Assembly: GCF_900090235.1 (NCBI RefSeq)
Contig: NZ_LT607750.1
Span: 5,447,001-5,511,000, forward strand
Source of the DNA: Micromonospora echinaurantiaca
GTDB lineage: Bacteria; Actinomycetota; Actinomycetes; Mycobacteriales; Micromonosporaceae
Direction of reading: 5' to 3'
DNA: 64,000 bases
Part shown: positions 25,193-34,594 of the stretch, piece after piece
How positions within the stretch are numbered: the first letter of the stretch is position 1
Layout of the letters: the number at the start of each line of letters is the position of its first letter
Notes under the pieces: model-generated
What the model was told of the DNA's origin: nothing
Database searches by the model: none
The model's input: the letters and a program-made list of their open reading frames with translations, nothing else
Translations under genes and position numbers: made by a program

Positions 25193-25933
25193 TCAGTCCA
25201 CCCCGGCCGACCGCTTCGCCCGGGCGAACACATCGTCCAGCATCCCTGGTGTCAGCCGTCCCGTGAAGGTGTTCTGCTGGCTGACGTGGTAGCAGCCGAG
25301 CAGCTCCGGGGCGGCCGTGCCGGACCAGTGTGCCCCATGCGCGAACGCCGGTCGCGGGCTGGGCGGGCGCTGGCCGTACACCTGACGCAGCACCGGCCAC
25401 CACGCGGCCCAGGCGAACGCGCCCAGCGCGACCACGACGCGCAGGGTGGGACGGATCAGCGCGACCTCGCGGTGCAGCCACGGCGCGCAGGTGTCCCGCT
25501 CCTGGGGCGTGGGCTTGTTGTCCGGCGGCGCGCAGCGCACCGCGGAAAAGATCCGGGTGTCCCGCAGGGCGAGGCCGTCGTCGACGGAGACGCTGGTCGA
25601 CTGGTTGGCCAGGCCGGCGCGGTGCAGCGCGGCGAAGAGCACGTCGCCGGAGCGGTCGCCGGTGAAGATCCGTCCGGTGCGGTTGCCGCCGTGCGCGGCG
25701 GGGGCCAGGCCGAGGATGGCGATGCGCGCGTCCGGAGCGCCGAAGCCGGGCACCGGCCGGCCCCAGTACTCCTGGTCACGGAAGGCCGCCCGGCGGGTCC
25801 GGGCCACCTCCTCCCGCCAGTCGACCAGCCGGGGGCAGGCGAAGCAGTCGCTGACCGCGCCGTCGAGGTCGGCCAGGTCGGTCGCCCGCGCGGCGCGGGC
25901 GACCACCTCCTCGGGCGTACGCGGCTCAGCCAA
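25193..25933 (-). CDS. Uracil-DNA glycosylase, family 5 (Fe-S type, UdgB-like)
   Basis: DNA repair enzyme that removes uracil and other deaminated bases. Motif A is GLAPAAHGGNRTGRIFTGD (about 75-93), the family 5 form. The iron-sulfur cluster ligands are Cys30 and Cys33 (CFAC), Cys134 (VRCAPPDNKP) and Cys149 (DTC). The C-terminal CYHVSQQNTFTGRLT contains the HxSxQNT-type motif. The start is uncertain: TTG at 25933 overlaps the hydrolase gene by 8 bases and gives a normal N-terminus (MAEPRTPEEV). An in-frame GTG ten codons further on would also retain the cluster Cys. Confidence 0.88.
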   Translation of the reverse strand: MAEPRTPEEVVARAARATDLADLDGAVSDCFACPRLVDWREEVARTRRAAFRDQEYWGRPVPGFGAPDARIAILGLAPAAHGGNRTGRIFTGDRSGDVLFAALHRAGLANQSTSVSVDDGLALRDTRIFSAVRCAPPDNKPTPQERDTCAPWLHREVALIRPTLRVVVALGAFAWAAWWPVLRQVYGQRPPSPRPAFAHGAHWSGTAAPELLGCYHVSQQNTFTGRLTPGMLDDVFARAKRSAGVD

Positions 25934-26612
25934 GCTTGGCCCGGAAGAGTTCGAGGGTACGGGCCCAGGCGGTGGCGGCGGCCCGCTGGTCGAAGTTCTC
26001 CGGCCGGTCCTCGTTGAAGAAGGCGTGCGCGGTGCCCGGGTAGTCGTAGGTCTGGCAGCTGCCGCCGGCGGTCTCGATGGCCCGCCGGACGGTCTGTACG
26101 CCGTCGGCGGCGGAGGTGCCGTCCGCTTCCGAGCAGTGGATGTGCGCGGCCTTGCCGGCGTAGTCGGCCCACTCGGCGCGCATCCCGTCCCACGGCAGCC
26201 GGGGGTAGAACGCGGCGGTGGCGACGATCCGCTCGGAGCGGGTGGCCGCCCAGAGGGCCAGGCTCGCGCCGGCACAGAACCCGGCGCACCCGACCTTGCC
26301 GGCGACCTCGGGACGGCCGGCGAGGTAGTCGGCAGCGTTGGCGATGTCCGCCGCCGCCTCGTCCATCTGCCGGGCGTTCAGCATCTGCCGGGGCTCGTCC
26401 GGCTTGCTGGCCGGGCCGCCGTGCCGGAAGTCGGGAGCGAGGGCGACGAAGCCGGCCTCGGCGAACCGGTCGACGACGGCCTGGACGTGGGGCACCAGCC
26501 CCCACCAGTCCTGGATGACGATGACCGCGGGGCTCGCCGCACCGCCGGAGGGTATCGCGAGATACCCCTCGCTCGTCCCCCCGTTGCTGGTGAAGCTCAC
26601 CATTTCGCCCAT
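25926..26612 (-). CDS. Dienelactone hydrolase family protein
   Basis: Alpha/beta hydrolase (228 aa). The nucleophile is Cys113 in GFCAG, the usual Cys of dienelactone hydrolases, and GTAHAFFNE near the C-terminus supplies His. The position of the family Glu (IQEIWG) is IQDWWG here, a Glu-to-Asp change. The substrate is unknown. AGGAGG lies eight bases before the ATG. It overlaps the downstream glycosylase gene, so both are probably in one transcript although functionally unrelated. Confidence 0.88.
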   Translation of the reverse strand: MGEMVSFTSNGGTSEGYLAIPSGGAASPAVIVIQDWWGLVPHVQAVVDRFAEAGFVALAPDFRHGGPASKPDEPRQMLNARQMDEAAADIANAADYLAGRPEVAGKVGCAGFCAGASLALWAATRSERIVATAAFYPRLPWDGMRAEWADYAGKAAHIHCSEADGTSAADGVQTVRRAIETAGGSCQTYDYPGTAHAFFNEDRPENFDQRAAATAWARTLELFRAKLG

Positions 26613-26749
26613 CGACCCGTCCTCCTAGCGGTCAGTCATCGTTGGCTGGTCGCCCAGTGGTCCTACGTGCCGGTAGCCTGCCACGCCCCCACCGTCGGCG
26701 GGAAGACGCTGGAACAGTGGCATTCACCTCCCGTTCGCCTCCCGGTACG

Positions 26750-26785
26750 CCGACGGCGGCGCGGAGGTCTCCGCGCCGCCGTCGG
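26750..26785 (-). terminator. Strong terminator hairpin
   Basis: Perfect 16-bp stem (CCGACGGCGGCGCGGA and its complement) with a 4-base loop, 17 bases after the stop of the minus-strand gene at 26803. Confidence 0.85.
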
Positions 26786-26802
26786 GGTTGCCCTACGGGA
26801 GG

Positions 26803-27285
26803 TCAGGCCTTCTTGGTGAGGCAGAGCAGGTAGCCCTTCTTGCCGGGCTCGATGCTGTAGAAGACGTACCCGTCCTCACCCTCCTTGATGTACTGCTCGC
26901 AGGCCTCGCCCGTCTTGGCCTGCGCCTCGGTCTGGCCGTCGACCCGGCCGACCACGTTGTACACCGCCTCGGTGGAGGTGCAGTCGACGACCTTGGCGTT
27001 GTCGACCTCCTCCTCCTCGGTGCCGGTGATCTCGGGCAGCTCGGCGATGCAGTCGCCCGCCTTGGCCTCGGCCGTCTCGTCCTTGTTCAGGAAGTTGCCG
27101 ATGGCCGTACCGAGGCCGAACTTCAGCCCGGCGATGACCAGGAACACGACGATCGCGCCCACGATGCCGAGCACCTTCTTGCCGCCGGACTTCTTCGACT
27201 GCGGCTCCGCCGGGGGCGGCGCCTGGACACCCGGCTGGGACTGCGGGGCGTCCGGGGCGGGGGGCGGTGCGACCTGCTCTGACAC
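26803..27285 (-). CDS. Membrane-anchored LppU/SCO3897-like protein of unknown function
   Basis: A 160-residue protein. The proline-rich cytoplasmic N-terminus (about 35 residues) is followed by one membrane helix (GIVGAIVVFLVIAGL), then an outside domain with four Cys (GDCI, VVDCT, EACEQY, LLCL) that could form two disulfides. The domain resembles small actinobacterial LppU-type proteins. The GTG start has GGAAGG upstream. It is a single gene with its own terminator. Confidence 0.75.
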   Translation of the reverse strand: MSEQVAPPPAPDAPQSQPGVQAPPPAEPQSKKSGGKKVLGIVGAIVVFLVIAGLKFGLGTAIGNFLNKDETAEAKAGDCIAELPEITGTEEEEVDNAKVVDCTSTEAVYNVVGRVDGQTEAQAKTGEACEQYIKEGEDGYVFYSIEPGKKGYLLCLTKKA

Positions 27286-27401
27286 GGATTTTCCTTCCGA
27301 GGGGTTGATGAGCAGACGACACCGTAACGATCACCCGCCGACCCCGCTGCCCCGCCGACCTCATCCGTTCAGCTATTTCCCAGCTTCGGCCCGCACGTGC
27401 G

Positions 27402-27435
27402 GACCCCGGTCACTCCAGGGTGGGTGACCGGGGTC
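27402..27435. terminator. Terminator hairpin
   Basis: Perfect 12-bp stem GACCCCGGTCAC / GTGACCGGGGTC with a 10-base loop, just after the stop of the HAAS-domain gene (27449). Confidence 0.8.
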
Positions 27436-27448
27436 TCGGGCGGATCGC

Positions 27449-28468
27449 TCAGCCGGTGGCGCTCGGGGTGGGGGTGGTGCTCGGGCTCACCGTCGCACCC
27501 GGGGTCGGCGTGCCGGTGGCGTCCGGCCCACCGGTGGGCTCCGGCGTGTCGGTGGCGCCCGGCGTCGGGGTGCCCAGCGGGGGTACCGTCGGCGCGGGTG
27601 CGGCCGGGGCGCGCGGCGCGAAGGGCGCCTGGTCCGGGCAGTACGGGTAGGTCCGCAGCAGCGGGTTGCCGGTGCCGATCGGGTCGCGCGGGTCCGGGCA
27701 GTCCGGGTAGCCCAGCCGGATCGGCGCGCCGTTCTGGTCGAACAGGCGCGCGTTCTCCACCAGCCGCCCCTCGCTGTCGTAGACGAAGACGTCCCGCACC
27801 CGCTCGTACGGGTTGTCCACCGAGATCGCGTCGTAGCCGTAGTCGTGGTAGCCCGCCCGGTCCTCCGCGTTGGCCAGCCCGGCCAGGGCGAAGACGACGA
27901 GCACCAGGCTGGCCGCGTGCATCGCCCAACGCGGCCAGCGTCGCAGCCGCGTCGAGCGGTGGCCCAGCCAGATCGAGGCGAGCAGGAAGCCGACCAGCAT
28001 CACCAGCCCGCCGACCAGCTCGCCACCGAAGCGCGGCAGCAGGCCGAAGCCGCCGCCGGTGGTGATCACGGTGACCAGCATGGCGGCCAGGTAGCCGCGC
28101 ACCACCCACCAGGCCGGGCGGAGCAGGCGCAGGAACTCGCTCGCCCGCGCGTACCCCAGCAGCGGGCCGAGCTGGGTGTCCAGCTGGCGCGCCTGGCGGC
28201 GGGTCCGGCCCACGACGGCGGCCACCCGCTGGTCGAGGTTCCGCCCGGCGGCGGTGGCCGGCGCGCCGGCGGCGGCCCGCAGTTCGGCCGCGTACGCCTC
28301 GGGCTCGCCGAGGCGCTCGACCAGCGAGCCGTCGGCCTCGGCGGCCACCTCGGCGAGGTGCTCCGGCAGATCCTCGGTCAGTTCGTCGCGGACCTCAGCG
28401 GGCAGGTCGGCCAGCGCGGCCCGGACCCGCCCGACGTAGTTCGCGATCTCCTGCTCCGTGACGGTCAT
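27449..28468 (-). CDS. HAAS-domain (DUF1700-like) membrane protein paired with PadR regulator
   Basis: A 339-residue protein. Residues 1-65 form a helical HAAS-type domain (YVGRVRAALADLPAEVRDELTED... LGEPEAYAAELRAAAG). Four hydrophobic segments follow (about 120-215). An extracytoplasmic part of about 80 residues ends in a long Thr/Pro/Gly-rich tail. HAAS proteins are usually encoded with PadR regulators and relay signals to or from the membrane. The ATG overlaps the PadR stop (ATGA), so the two are a unit. Confidence 0.85.
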   Translation of the reverse strand: MTVTEQEIANYVGRVRAALADLPAEVRDELTEDLPEHLAEVAAEADGSLVERLGEPEAYAAELRAAAGAPATAAGRNLDQRVAAVVGRTRRQARQLDTQLGPLLGYARASEFLRLLRPAWWVVRGYLAAMLVTVITTGGGFGLLPRFGGELVGGLVMLVGFLLASIWLGHRSTRLRRWPRWAMHAASLVLVVFALAGLANAEDRAGYHDYGYDAISVDNPYERVRDVFVYDSEGRLVENARLFDQNGAPIRLGYPDCPDPRDPIGTGNPLLRTYPYCPDQAPFAPRAPAAPAPTVPPLGTPTPGATDTPEPTGGPDATGTPTPGATVSPSTTPTPSATG

Positions 28469-28806
28469 GCCGCCATCCCCCGATCGTCGAGCAGTGTGTC
28501 CATCGTGGTGGCGAACGAGCGCCAGAGCTTGCCGGAGCGGGCGAGCTGGTCCCGCCCGGCGGCGTTGAGTGAGTAGTACTTGCGGTGCGGGCCGGACTCG
28601 CTGGGCACGACGTACGTGGTCAGCAGGCCGGCGGCGAAGAGCCGGCGCAGGGTGCCGTAGACGGAGGCGTCGCCGACCTCCTCCAGGCCGGCCTCGCGCA
28701 ACCGGCGGAGGATGTCGTAGCCGTAGCCGTCCTCCTCGCGCAGCACGGCGAGGACCGCGAGATCCAGCACGCCCTTCAGCAGCTGTGTGGTGTCCACGAT
28801 CCGCAC
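28465..28806 (-). CDS. PadR-family transcriptional regulator
   Basis: A 113-residue winged-helix protein: LLKGVLDLAVLAVLREEDGYGYDI, then the recognition helix region DASVYGTLRRL and wing GPHRKYYSL. The short length without the C-terminal dimer arm is typical of the group paired with HAAS membrane proteins. It probably represses its own operon through the palindromes directly upstream. The GTG at 28806 lacks a clear ribosome binding site. Confidence 0.92.
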   Translation of the reverse strand: MRIVDTTQLLKGVLDLAVLAVLREEDGYGYDILRRLREAGLEEVGDASVYGTLRRLFAAGLLTTYVVPSESGPHRKYYSLNAAGRDQLARSGKLWRSFATTMDTLLDDRGMAA

Positions 28807-28846
28807 ACTACTGTGCGATGCGTAGTACCGTCAACGAAACAGTACT
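28807..28846. promoter_or_regulatory. Two operator-like inverted repeats upstream of padR
   Basis: ACTAC-N10-GTAGT (28807-28826) directly abuts the padR start, and AGTAC-N13-GTACT (28824-28846) follows. Both are perfect in the arms and share the TAGTAC core, as expected for a PadR-type autoregulatory site. Confidence 0.55.
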
Positions 28847-28881
28847 TCGCCGCGCCGGTGGCCGCCCGTCCTCCGCCCGCC

Positions 28882-28887
28882 TAGGGT
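28882..28887 (+). promoter_or_regulatory. -10 box TAGGGT of a leaderless transcript
   Basis: TAGGGT followed by six bases and the ATG at 28894 of the LysE-family gene. Confidence 0.55.
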
Positions 28888-28893
28888 CGGGGC

Positions 28894-29520
28894 ATGTCGT
28901 GGAGCAGCTACGGATCGTTCCTGGTCTTCGCCCTGGTGCTGATCCTCATCCCCGGCCCGGACTTCGCCGTGGTCACCCGCAACACCCTGGCCTCGGGGCG
29001 ACGGCGCGGCGTGTGGAGCGCCGTCGGCGTCACCGGTTCCAACGCGGTGCAGGGCATCGCGGCGGCCGCCGGCCTGGGCGCGCTCGTCGTCCGCTCCCAG
29101 CCGCTGTTCGAGGCGATCCGCTGGGTCGGCGTGGCCTACCTGGCGTACCTCGGCGTGCAGGCGTGGCGCTCGGCGTGGGTCGGCCGCTACCCGCCGCTCG
29201 CCGGCGACGCGGCCCCGCCAGGTCAGGCGGCGGCTGGCTTCCGGCAGGGCTTCCTGTCCAACATCACCAACCCGAAGGTGCTCGCCTTCTACCTGGCCGT
29301 GCTGCCGCAGTTCGTCGGCGGTTCGGCGCCGCTGACGGTGCTGATGGCGTTCGCGCTCAGCCACGCGGTGCTCTCACTGCTGTACCTGCTGGTGCTGGTC
29401 GGCGCCCTGCACCGGGCACGGCGGATCCTCTCCCGGCGACGGGTGCGCCGCTGGCTGGACGGGCTGACCGGGTTCGCCCTGCTCGGCTTCGGCGCCCGGC
29501 TCGCCACCGAACGCGCCTGA
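28894..29520 (+). CDS. LysE/RhtB-family amino-acid exporter
   Basis: A 208-residue membrane protein with six hydrophobic segments. Family motifs are IPGPDFAVVTRNTLASGRRRG near the start and FLSNITNPKVLAFYLAVLPQF in the middle. The substrate (an amino acid or analogue) is unknown. The gene is divergent from padR, and the shared intergenic region holds the PadR-like palindromes, so regulation of both sides by PadR is possible. Confidence 0.9.
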   Translation: MSWSSYGSFLVFALVLILIPGPDFAVVTRNTLASGRRRGVWSAVGVTGSNAVQGIAAAAGLGALVVRSQPLFEAIRWVGVAYLAYLGVQAWRSAWVGRYPPLAGDAAPPGQAAAGFRQGFLSNITNPKVLAFYLAVLPQFVGGSAPLTVLMAFALSHAVLSLLYLLVLVGALHRARRILSRRRVRRWLDGLTGFALLGFGARLATERA

Positions 29521-29531
29521 CCGCTACGGCC

Positions 29532-30476
29532 TCACGGCTGGAGGCTCCAGGCGATGCCGTCGAGGATGTCGTGCTCGGAGGCGACCACCGAGGGCATCCC
29601 GGCCCGCTCCATGATCACCCGGAGCACCAGGGCGCCGGCGCCGATCACGTCGGCCCGGCCCGGGTGCATCACCGGGATCGCCAGCCGCTGCTCGCGGGTC
29701 TTGCCGAGCAGGTCGGCGGTCACCTCCGCCACCGCCTCGTACGACACCCGGGCGTGGTGGATGCGGGCCGGGTCGTACTCCTGGAGCCCCTCGGCGATGG
29801 CGACCACGGTGGTGACCGAGCCGGCGAGCCCGACCAGCGTGGCGGCCTCCCGACCGGGCACGACCTCCAGCGCCCGATCGACGGCGACCCCGATGTCGGC
29901 CTGCGCGGCGGCGATCTCGTCCAGGCTCGGCGGGTCGCCGTGCAGGTGCCGCTCGGTCATCCGGACGCAGCCGATGTCCATCGAGACGGCCGCCTCGACC
30001 CCGCCGGTGCGGGTGCCGACCACGAATTCGGTCGAGCCGCCGCCGATGTCGATGACCAGGAAGGGCTCGGGCGCGTCGGCGGGCAGCCCGCGCACCGCGC
30101 CGGTGAAGGAGAGGCGCGCCTCCTCGTCACCGGTCACCACCTCGGGCGCGACCCCGAGGGTCCGCTCGACCATCTCCCGGAAGTCGGCGGCGTTGGCGGC
30201 GTCCCGGGACGCCGACGTGGCACACATCCGGATCCGCTCCGCGCCGAGCTTGTCGATGTCGGCGGCGTACGAGGCCAGCGCCACCCGGGTCCGCTCGATC
30301 GCCTCCGGGGCCAGCCGACCGGTCTTGTCGACACCCTGGCCGAGCCGGACGATCTCCATCCGCCGGCTCAGGTCGACCAACGGCGCCTCCGGCCCCGCGT
30401 CGGTGTCGGGCAGGTCGGCCACCAGCAGGCGGATCGAGTTGGTCCCACAGTCGATGGCGGCCACGCGCGTCGTCAC
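29532..30476 (-). CDS. ppx: Exopolyphosphatase / pppGpp phosphohydrolase (Ppx/GppA)
   Basis: A 314-residue member of the ASKHA phosphotransferase fold. Phosphate-1 motif AAIDCGTNSIRLLVAD is at the N-terminus, phosphate-2 VIDIGGGSTEFV at about 139-150, followed by VGLAGSVTTV. It hydrolyses polyphosphate or the pentaphosphate alarmone; the short actinobacterial form lacks the C-terminal HD-like domain. GTG 30476 lies seven bases after TAGGGT, indicating a leaderless mRNA. It belongs to the conserved eno-ftsB-DUF501-ppx neighbourhood. Confidence 0.93.
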   Translation of the reverse strand: MTTRVAAIDCGTNSIRLLVADLPDTDAGPEAPLVDLSRRMEIVRLGQGVDKTGRLAPEAIERTRVALASYAADIDKLGAERIRMCATSASRDAANAADFREMVERTLGVAPEVVTGDEEARLSFTGAVRGLPADAPEPFLVIDIGGGSTEFVVGTRTGGVEAAVSMDIGCVRMTERHLHGDPPSLDEIAAAQADIGVAVDRALEVVPGREAATLVGLAGSVTTVVAIAEGLQEYDPARIHHARVSYEAVAEVTADLLGKTREQRLAIPVMHPGRADVIGAGALVLRVIMERAGMPSVVASEHDILDGIAWSLQP

Positions 30477-30483
30477 GGCAGCA

Positions 30484-30489
30484 ACCCTA
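30484..30489 (-). promoter_or_regulatory. -10 box TAGGGT of a leaderless transcript (ppx)
   Basis: TAGGGT on the minus strand (30489 to 30484), seven bases before the GTG at 30476. Confidence 0.55.
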
Positions 30490-30577
30490 CGGCAGTCCAC
30501 CGCCCCCGGCCCGGCGGTCCGGCCCGCCGCGGGCGCCGCCGGCCGCGCCGGAGCAGGCCCGGCGACCGACCGTCCGC

Positions 30578-31117
30578 TCATAGGCGCAGCAGCATGCGGG
30601 TGTTGCCGAGGGTGTTCGGCTTGACCCGCTCCAGATCCAGGAACTCGGCGACGCCCTCGTCGTACGAGCGCAGCAGCTGCTCGTAGACCGGCTGCGGCAC
30701 CGGCGCGCCGTCGATCTCGGTGAAGCCGAACGAGCCGAAGAACCGGGTCTCGAAGGTGAGCACGAAGATCCGGGAGACGCCGAGGTCGCGAGCGGCGTCG
30801 ATCAGCTCCCCGACGATCCGGTGGCCGATCTTGCGACCCCGGCACGACGGGTCCACCGCCACCGTCCGGATCTCGGCCAGGTCCTCCCACATCACGTGCA
30901 GCGCGCCGCAGCCGACCACCGCGTCGTCGGCGGCCCGGACCGCCACCCGGAACTCCTGCACGTCCTCGTAGAGGGTGACGGTGGCCTTGCTGAGCAGCCG
31001 CCGGTCGTCGGTGTAGGTGTCCACCAGCCGCCGGATGCCGCGGACGTCACGGGTGCGGGCCCGGCGGACGACGATCTCGTCCGCGGCGACCCGGTCCGGT
31101 TCGGCGACCCCGGTCAT
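30578..31117 (-). CDS. Amino-acid N-acetyltransferase, short ArgA-like GNAT
   Basis: A 179-residue GNAT protein. IVVRRARTRDVRGIRRLVD begins the fold; CGALHVMWEDLAEIRTVAV, the CoA loop SCRGRKIGHRIV and RIFVLTFETRFFGSFGF follow. This pattern matches the short actinobacterial N-acetylglutamate synthases that start arginine biosynthesis. The ATG overlaps the DUF501 stop (ATGA), placing it in the ftsB-DUF501 transcript. Other arginine genes are not in the window, so the role rests on sequence pattern. Confidence 0.82.
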   Translation of the reverse strand: MTGVAEPDRVAADEIVVRRARTRDVRGIRRLVDTYTDDRRLLSKATVTLYEDVQEFRVAVRAADDAVVGCGALHVMWEDLAEIRTVAVDPSCRGRKIGHRIVGELIDAARDLGVSRIFVLTFETRFFGSFGFTEIDGAPVPQPVYEQLLRSYDEGVAEFLDLERVKPNTLGNTRMLLRL

Positions 31118-31680
31118 TCGGCCGCCGGCACGTCCACGCACGGCCCGGCGGTCCACCAGGGCTCCACCAGCTCCAACGTCTCGTCGCCGAACGGGTTCAC
31201 CCCCGGCCCGGCGGCCAGCGCGTGACCGAGGTGCACGTGCAGGCACTTCACCCGGCCGGGCATGCCACCGGCGGAGATGCCGGCGATCTCCGGCACGTGG
31301 CCGATCGCCTCGCGGCGGGTGAGGTAGTCCTGGTGCGCGGCCTGGTAGCGGGCGGCCAGCTCCGGGTCGGTGGTGAGCCGGTCGGCCATCTCCTTCATCA
31401 GCCCGGCGGACTCCAGCCGGCTGCACGCCGCGGTCGCCCGGGGGCAGGTCAGGTAGTACAGCGTCGGGAAGGGGGTACCGTCGGCCAGCCGCGGCGTCGT
31501 CTCCACCACGTCGGGCAGGCCGCACGGGCAGCGGTGGGCCACCGCCCGGGTGCCCCGGGGCGGGCGGCCGAGCTGCGCGGCCACCGCGGCCAGGTCGGCC
31601 TCGGTGGCCGGTTCCCGCTGCGGCAGGGGTACGGAGTCCGCCGCCGGCTCCTGCGGTGGTACGACAGTCACGGTGCCCAT
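31114..31680 (-). CDS. DUF501 domain-containing protein
   Basis: A 188-residue soluble protein. DUF501 features are AVAHRCPCGLPDVVETTPRL, PTLYYLTCPRA and VKCLHVHLGHALA, with five conserved-looking Cys and several His suggesting a metal site. Function is unknown, but the position after ftsB and before ppx is conserved across actinobacteria. The last residues overlap the acetyltransferase start. Confidence 0.9.
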   Translation of the reverse strand: MGTVTVVPPQEPAADSVPLPQREPATEADLAAVAAQLGRPPRGTRAVAHRCPCGLPDVVETTPRLADGTPFPTLYYLTCPRATAACSRLESAGLMKEMADRLTTDPELAARYQAAHQDYLTRREAIGHVPEIAGISAGGMPGRVKCLHVHLGHALAAGPGVNPFGDETLELVEPWWTAGPCVDVPAAE

Positions 31681-31705
31681 CTCTCGTTCGGTGCCCGGCC
31701 GGTGC

Positions 31706-32335
31706 TCACTTGTCGGGCTGCTCGGCGTTGGCGGCCTCCACGCTCGACCAGAGGGTGTCGTACCACGGATCCGGGGTGGTTGGCCGGGACGGGGTGCCGC
31801 GGCCGGCGTCCCGGGCGGCGCCCTCCGGGTCGTTGAGCAGGATCACGATCTTCTCGCCCGGCCGGGTCATGAAGAACCGCTCCCGGGCCTTGGTCTCGAT
31901 GAACGCGTCGTCCTGCCACTTGGCCGCCTCGGCGGACAGGTCGGCGATCAGCTTCTCCTGCTTCGCCTGGGACGCCTCCATCCGCTCGATGTCGGCCTGC
32001 TGGTCCAGGTAGACCCGCACCGGATAGGTGTAGGCCAGGGCGAGCGCGATCAGCACCGCGAAGAGCACGGTGGCCCGCCCGGTGAAGCGTCGGGGGTGGG
32101 GTGCGGTGAGCCGCTTGACCGAGCCACCCGCCGCCGCACGACGGGCAGCGGCGGGCCGGTTCGCGGAGCGTACGCCCTCGGCACCGCGGGCGGCACCGGG
32201 CGCGCGGCCGGCGGCGGCGCGCGGGTCGGCACGGACCCCGCCGTCGCGGGCCGATCCCCGGGCGGCCCGGCTCCCGCCCGGCCGACCCGGCCGGCGGGCG
32301 GGACGCTGACCGCCCGGTGTGCGGCGCTGCTGCAT
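31706..32335 (-). CDS. FtsB/DivIC-family septum formation initiator
   Basis: A 209-residue bitopic division protein. A long basic, disordered cytoplasmic N-terminus (1-85, rich in Arg, Ala, Pro, Gly) precedes one membrane helix (88-106), then a short extracytoplasmic coiled coil (about 108-150) with the family end KARERFFMTRPGEKIVIL. It would link FtsL and FtsQ in the divisome. ATG 32335 has GGGGAGGGG at correct spacing; the upstream frame to 32578 is a shadow of the gap. It is located directly downstream of eno, as usual in actinobacteria. Confidence 0.9.
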   Translation of the reverse strand: MQQRRTPGGQRPARRPGRPGGSRAARGSARDGGVRADPRAAAGRAPGAARGAEGVRSANRPAAARRAAAGGSVKRLTAPHPRRFTGRATVLFAVLIALALAYTYPVRVYLDQQADIERMEASQAKQEKLIADLSAEAAKWQDDAFIETKARERFFMTRPGEKIVILLNDPEGAARDAGRGTPSRPTTPDPWYDTLWSSVEAANAEQPDK

Positions 32336-32367
32336 CGTCACACCCCTCCCCCGAGGCTTCGCGGGAC

Positions 32368-33819
<1,452 letters not shown>

Positions 33820-33901
33820 TTACCCGGACATTCCCGGATTCTCGTACCTCAACCGGCAACGGGTTTGCGTACCGTGGACCCGATCGAGGAGGCTGAGCGC
33901 C

Positions 33902-34594
33902 ATGCCCGCCGCCTCGACCACCCTCCGTATGCTCGCCGTGTCGGTCATCGCGTCGCTCACCGTCACCGGCTGTCAGGCCCTCGACGACGCCGGCCGGGCG
34001 ATCGGGCGGTCCGACCTGGTCAACGATCTCGCCGCCCGGCTGGACCGGGCGCTGGAGCTGACCTACTCCGCCGACTACCAGTTGCCGGGCGGGCAGACCG
34101 CCAGCATCGCCCAGGCGCAGCAGCCGGCGCGCTCCGCGTACACCTACCCGGGTGGCAGGCTGACCGTCACCGACGAGGCGACCACCCGCTGCGAGACCAC
34201 CGGCGCCCGGACGACCTGCACCCTGGAGGCGCCGCCGGCGCCGAACAGCAAGCCGTCGGTGGCCGTGTTCACCGAGGCCAAGCGGCGCGGCCTGGTCACC
34301 CCGCCGGTCGTGGTGGGGATGTTGACCGAGGCCGCGCTCGACCCGGACGCGGTGATCACGCAGAGCGACACCACCGTGGCCGGGCGGCACGCCACCTGCG
34401 TGGACGTACGCCAGGCCGCCGGCAACTTCACCGCCTGCGTGACCACCGAGGGCGCCCTGGGCAGCTTCACCGGGCAGGTTGACGGCAAGCCGGTGGAGCT
34501 GGCGCTGAGCCGCTACCGGGAGACCGTCGACCAGACGGCGTTCGACCTGCCGCCCGGCGCCGGCGTGGTCGACCGCCGCACGGCCGACTCGTGA
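33902..34594 (+). CDS. Putative lipoprotein (230 aa)
   Basis: N-terminal signal peptide with lipobox LTVTGC (Cys24). The mature part has two Cys pairs (CETTGARTTC; CVDVRQ...CVTTE) and a mostly beta composition, reminiscent of LppX/LprG-like or LpqN-like actinobacterial lipoproteins, but I cannot assign a family. ATG 33902 has GAGGAGG upstream. The stop overlaps the nudC start (GTGA). Confidence 0.75.
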   Translation: MPAASTTLRMLAVSVIASLTVTGCQALDDAGRAIGRSDLVNDLAARLDRALELTYSADYQLPGGQTASIAQAQQPARSAYTYPGGRLTVTDEATTRCETTGARTTCTLEAPPAPNSKPSVAVFTEAKRRGLVTPPVVVGMLTEAALDPDAVITQSDTTVAGRHATCVDVRQAAGNFTACVTTEGALGSFTGQVDGKPVELALSRYRETVDQTAFDLPPGAGVVDRRTADS

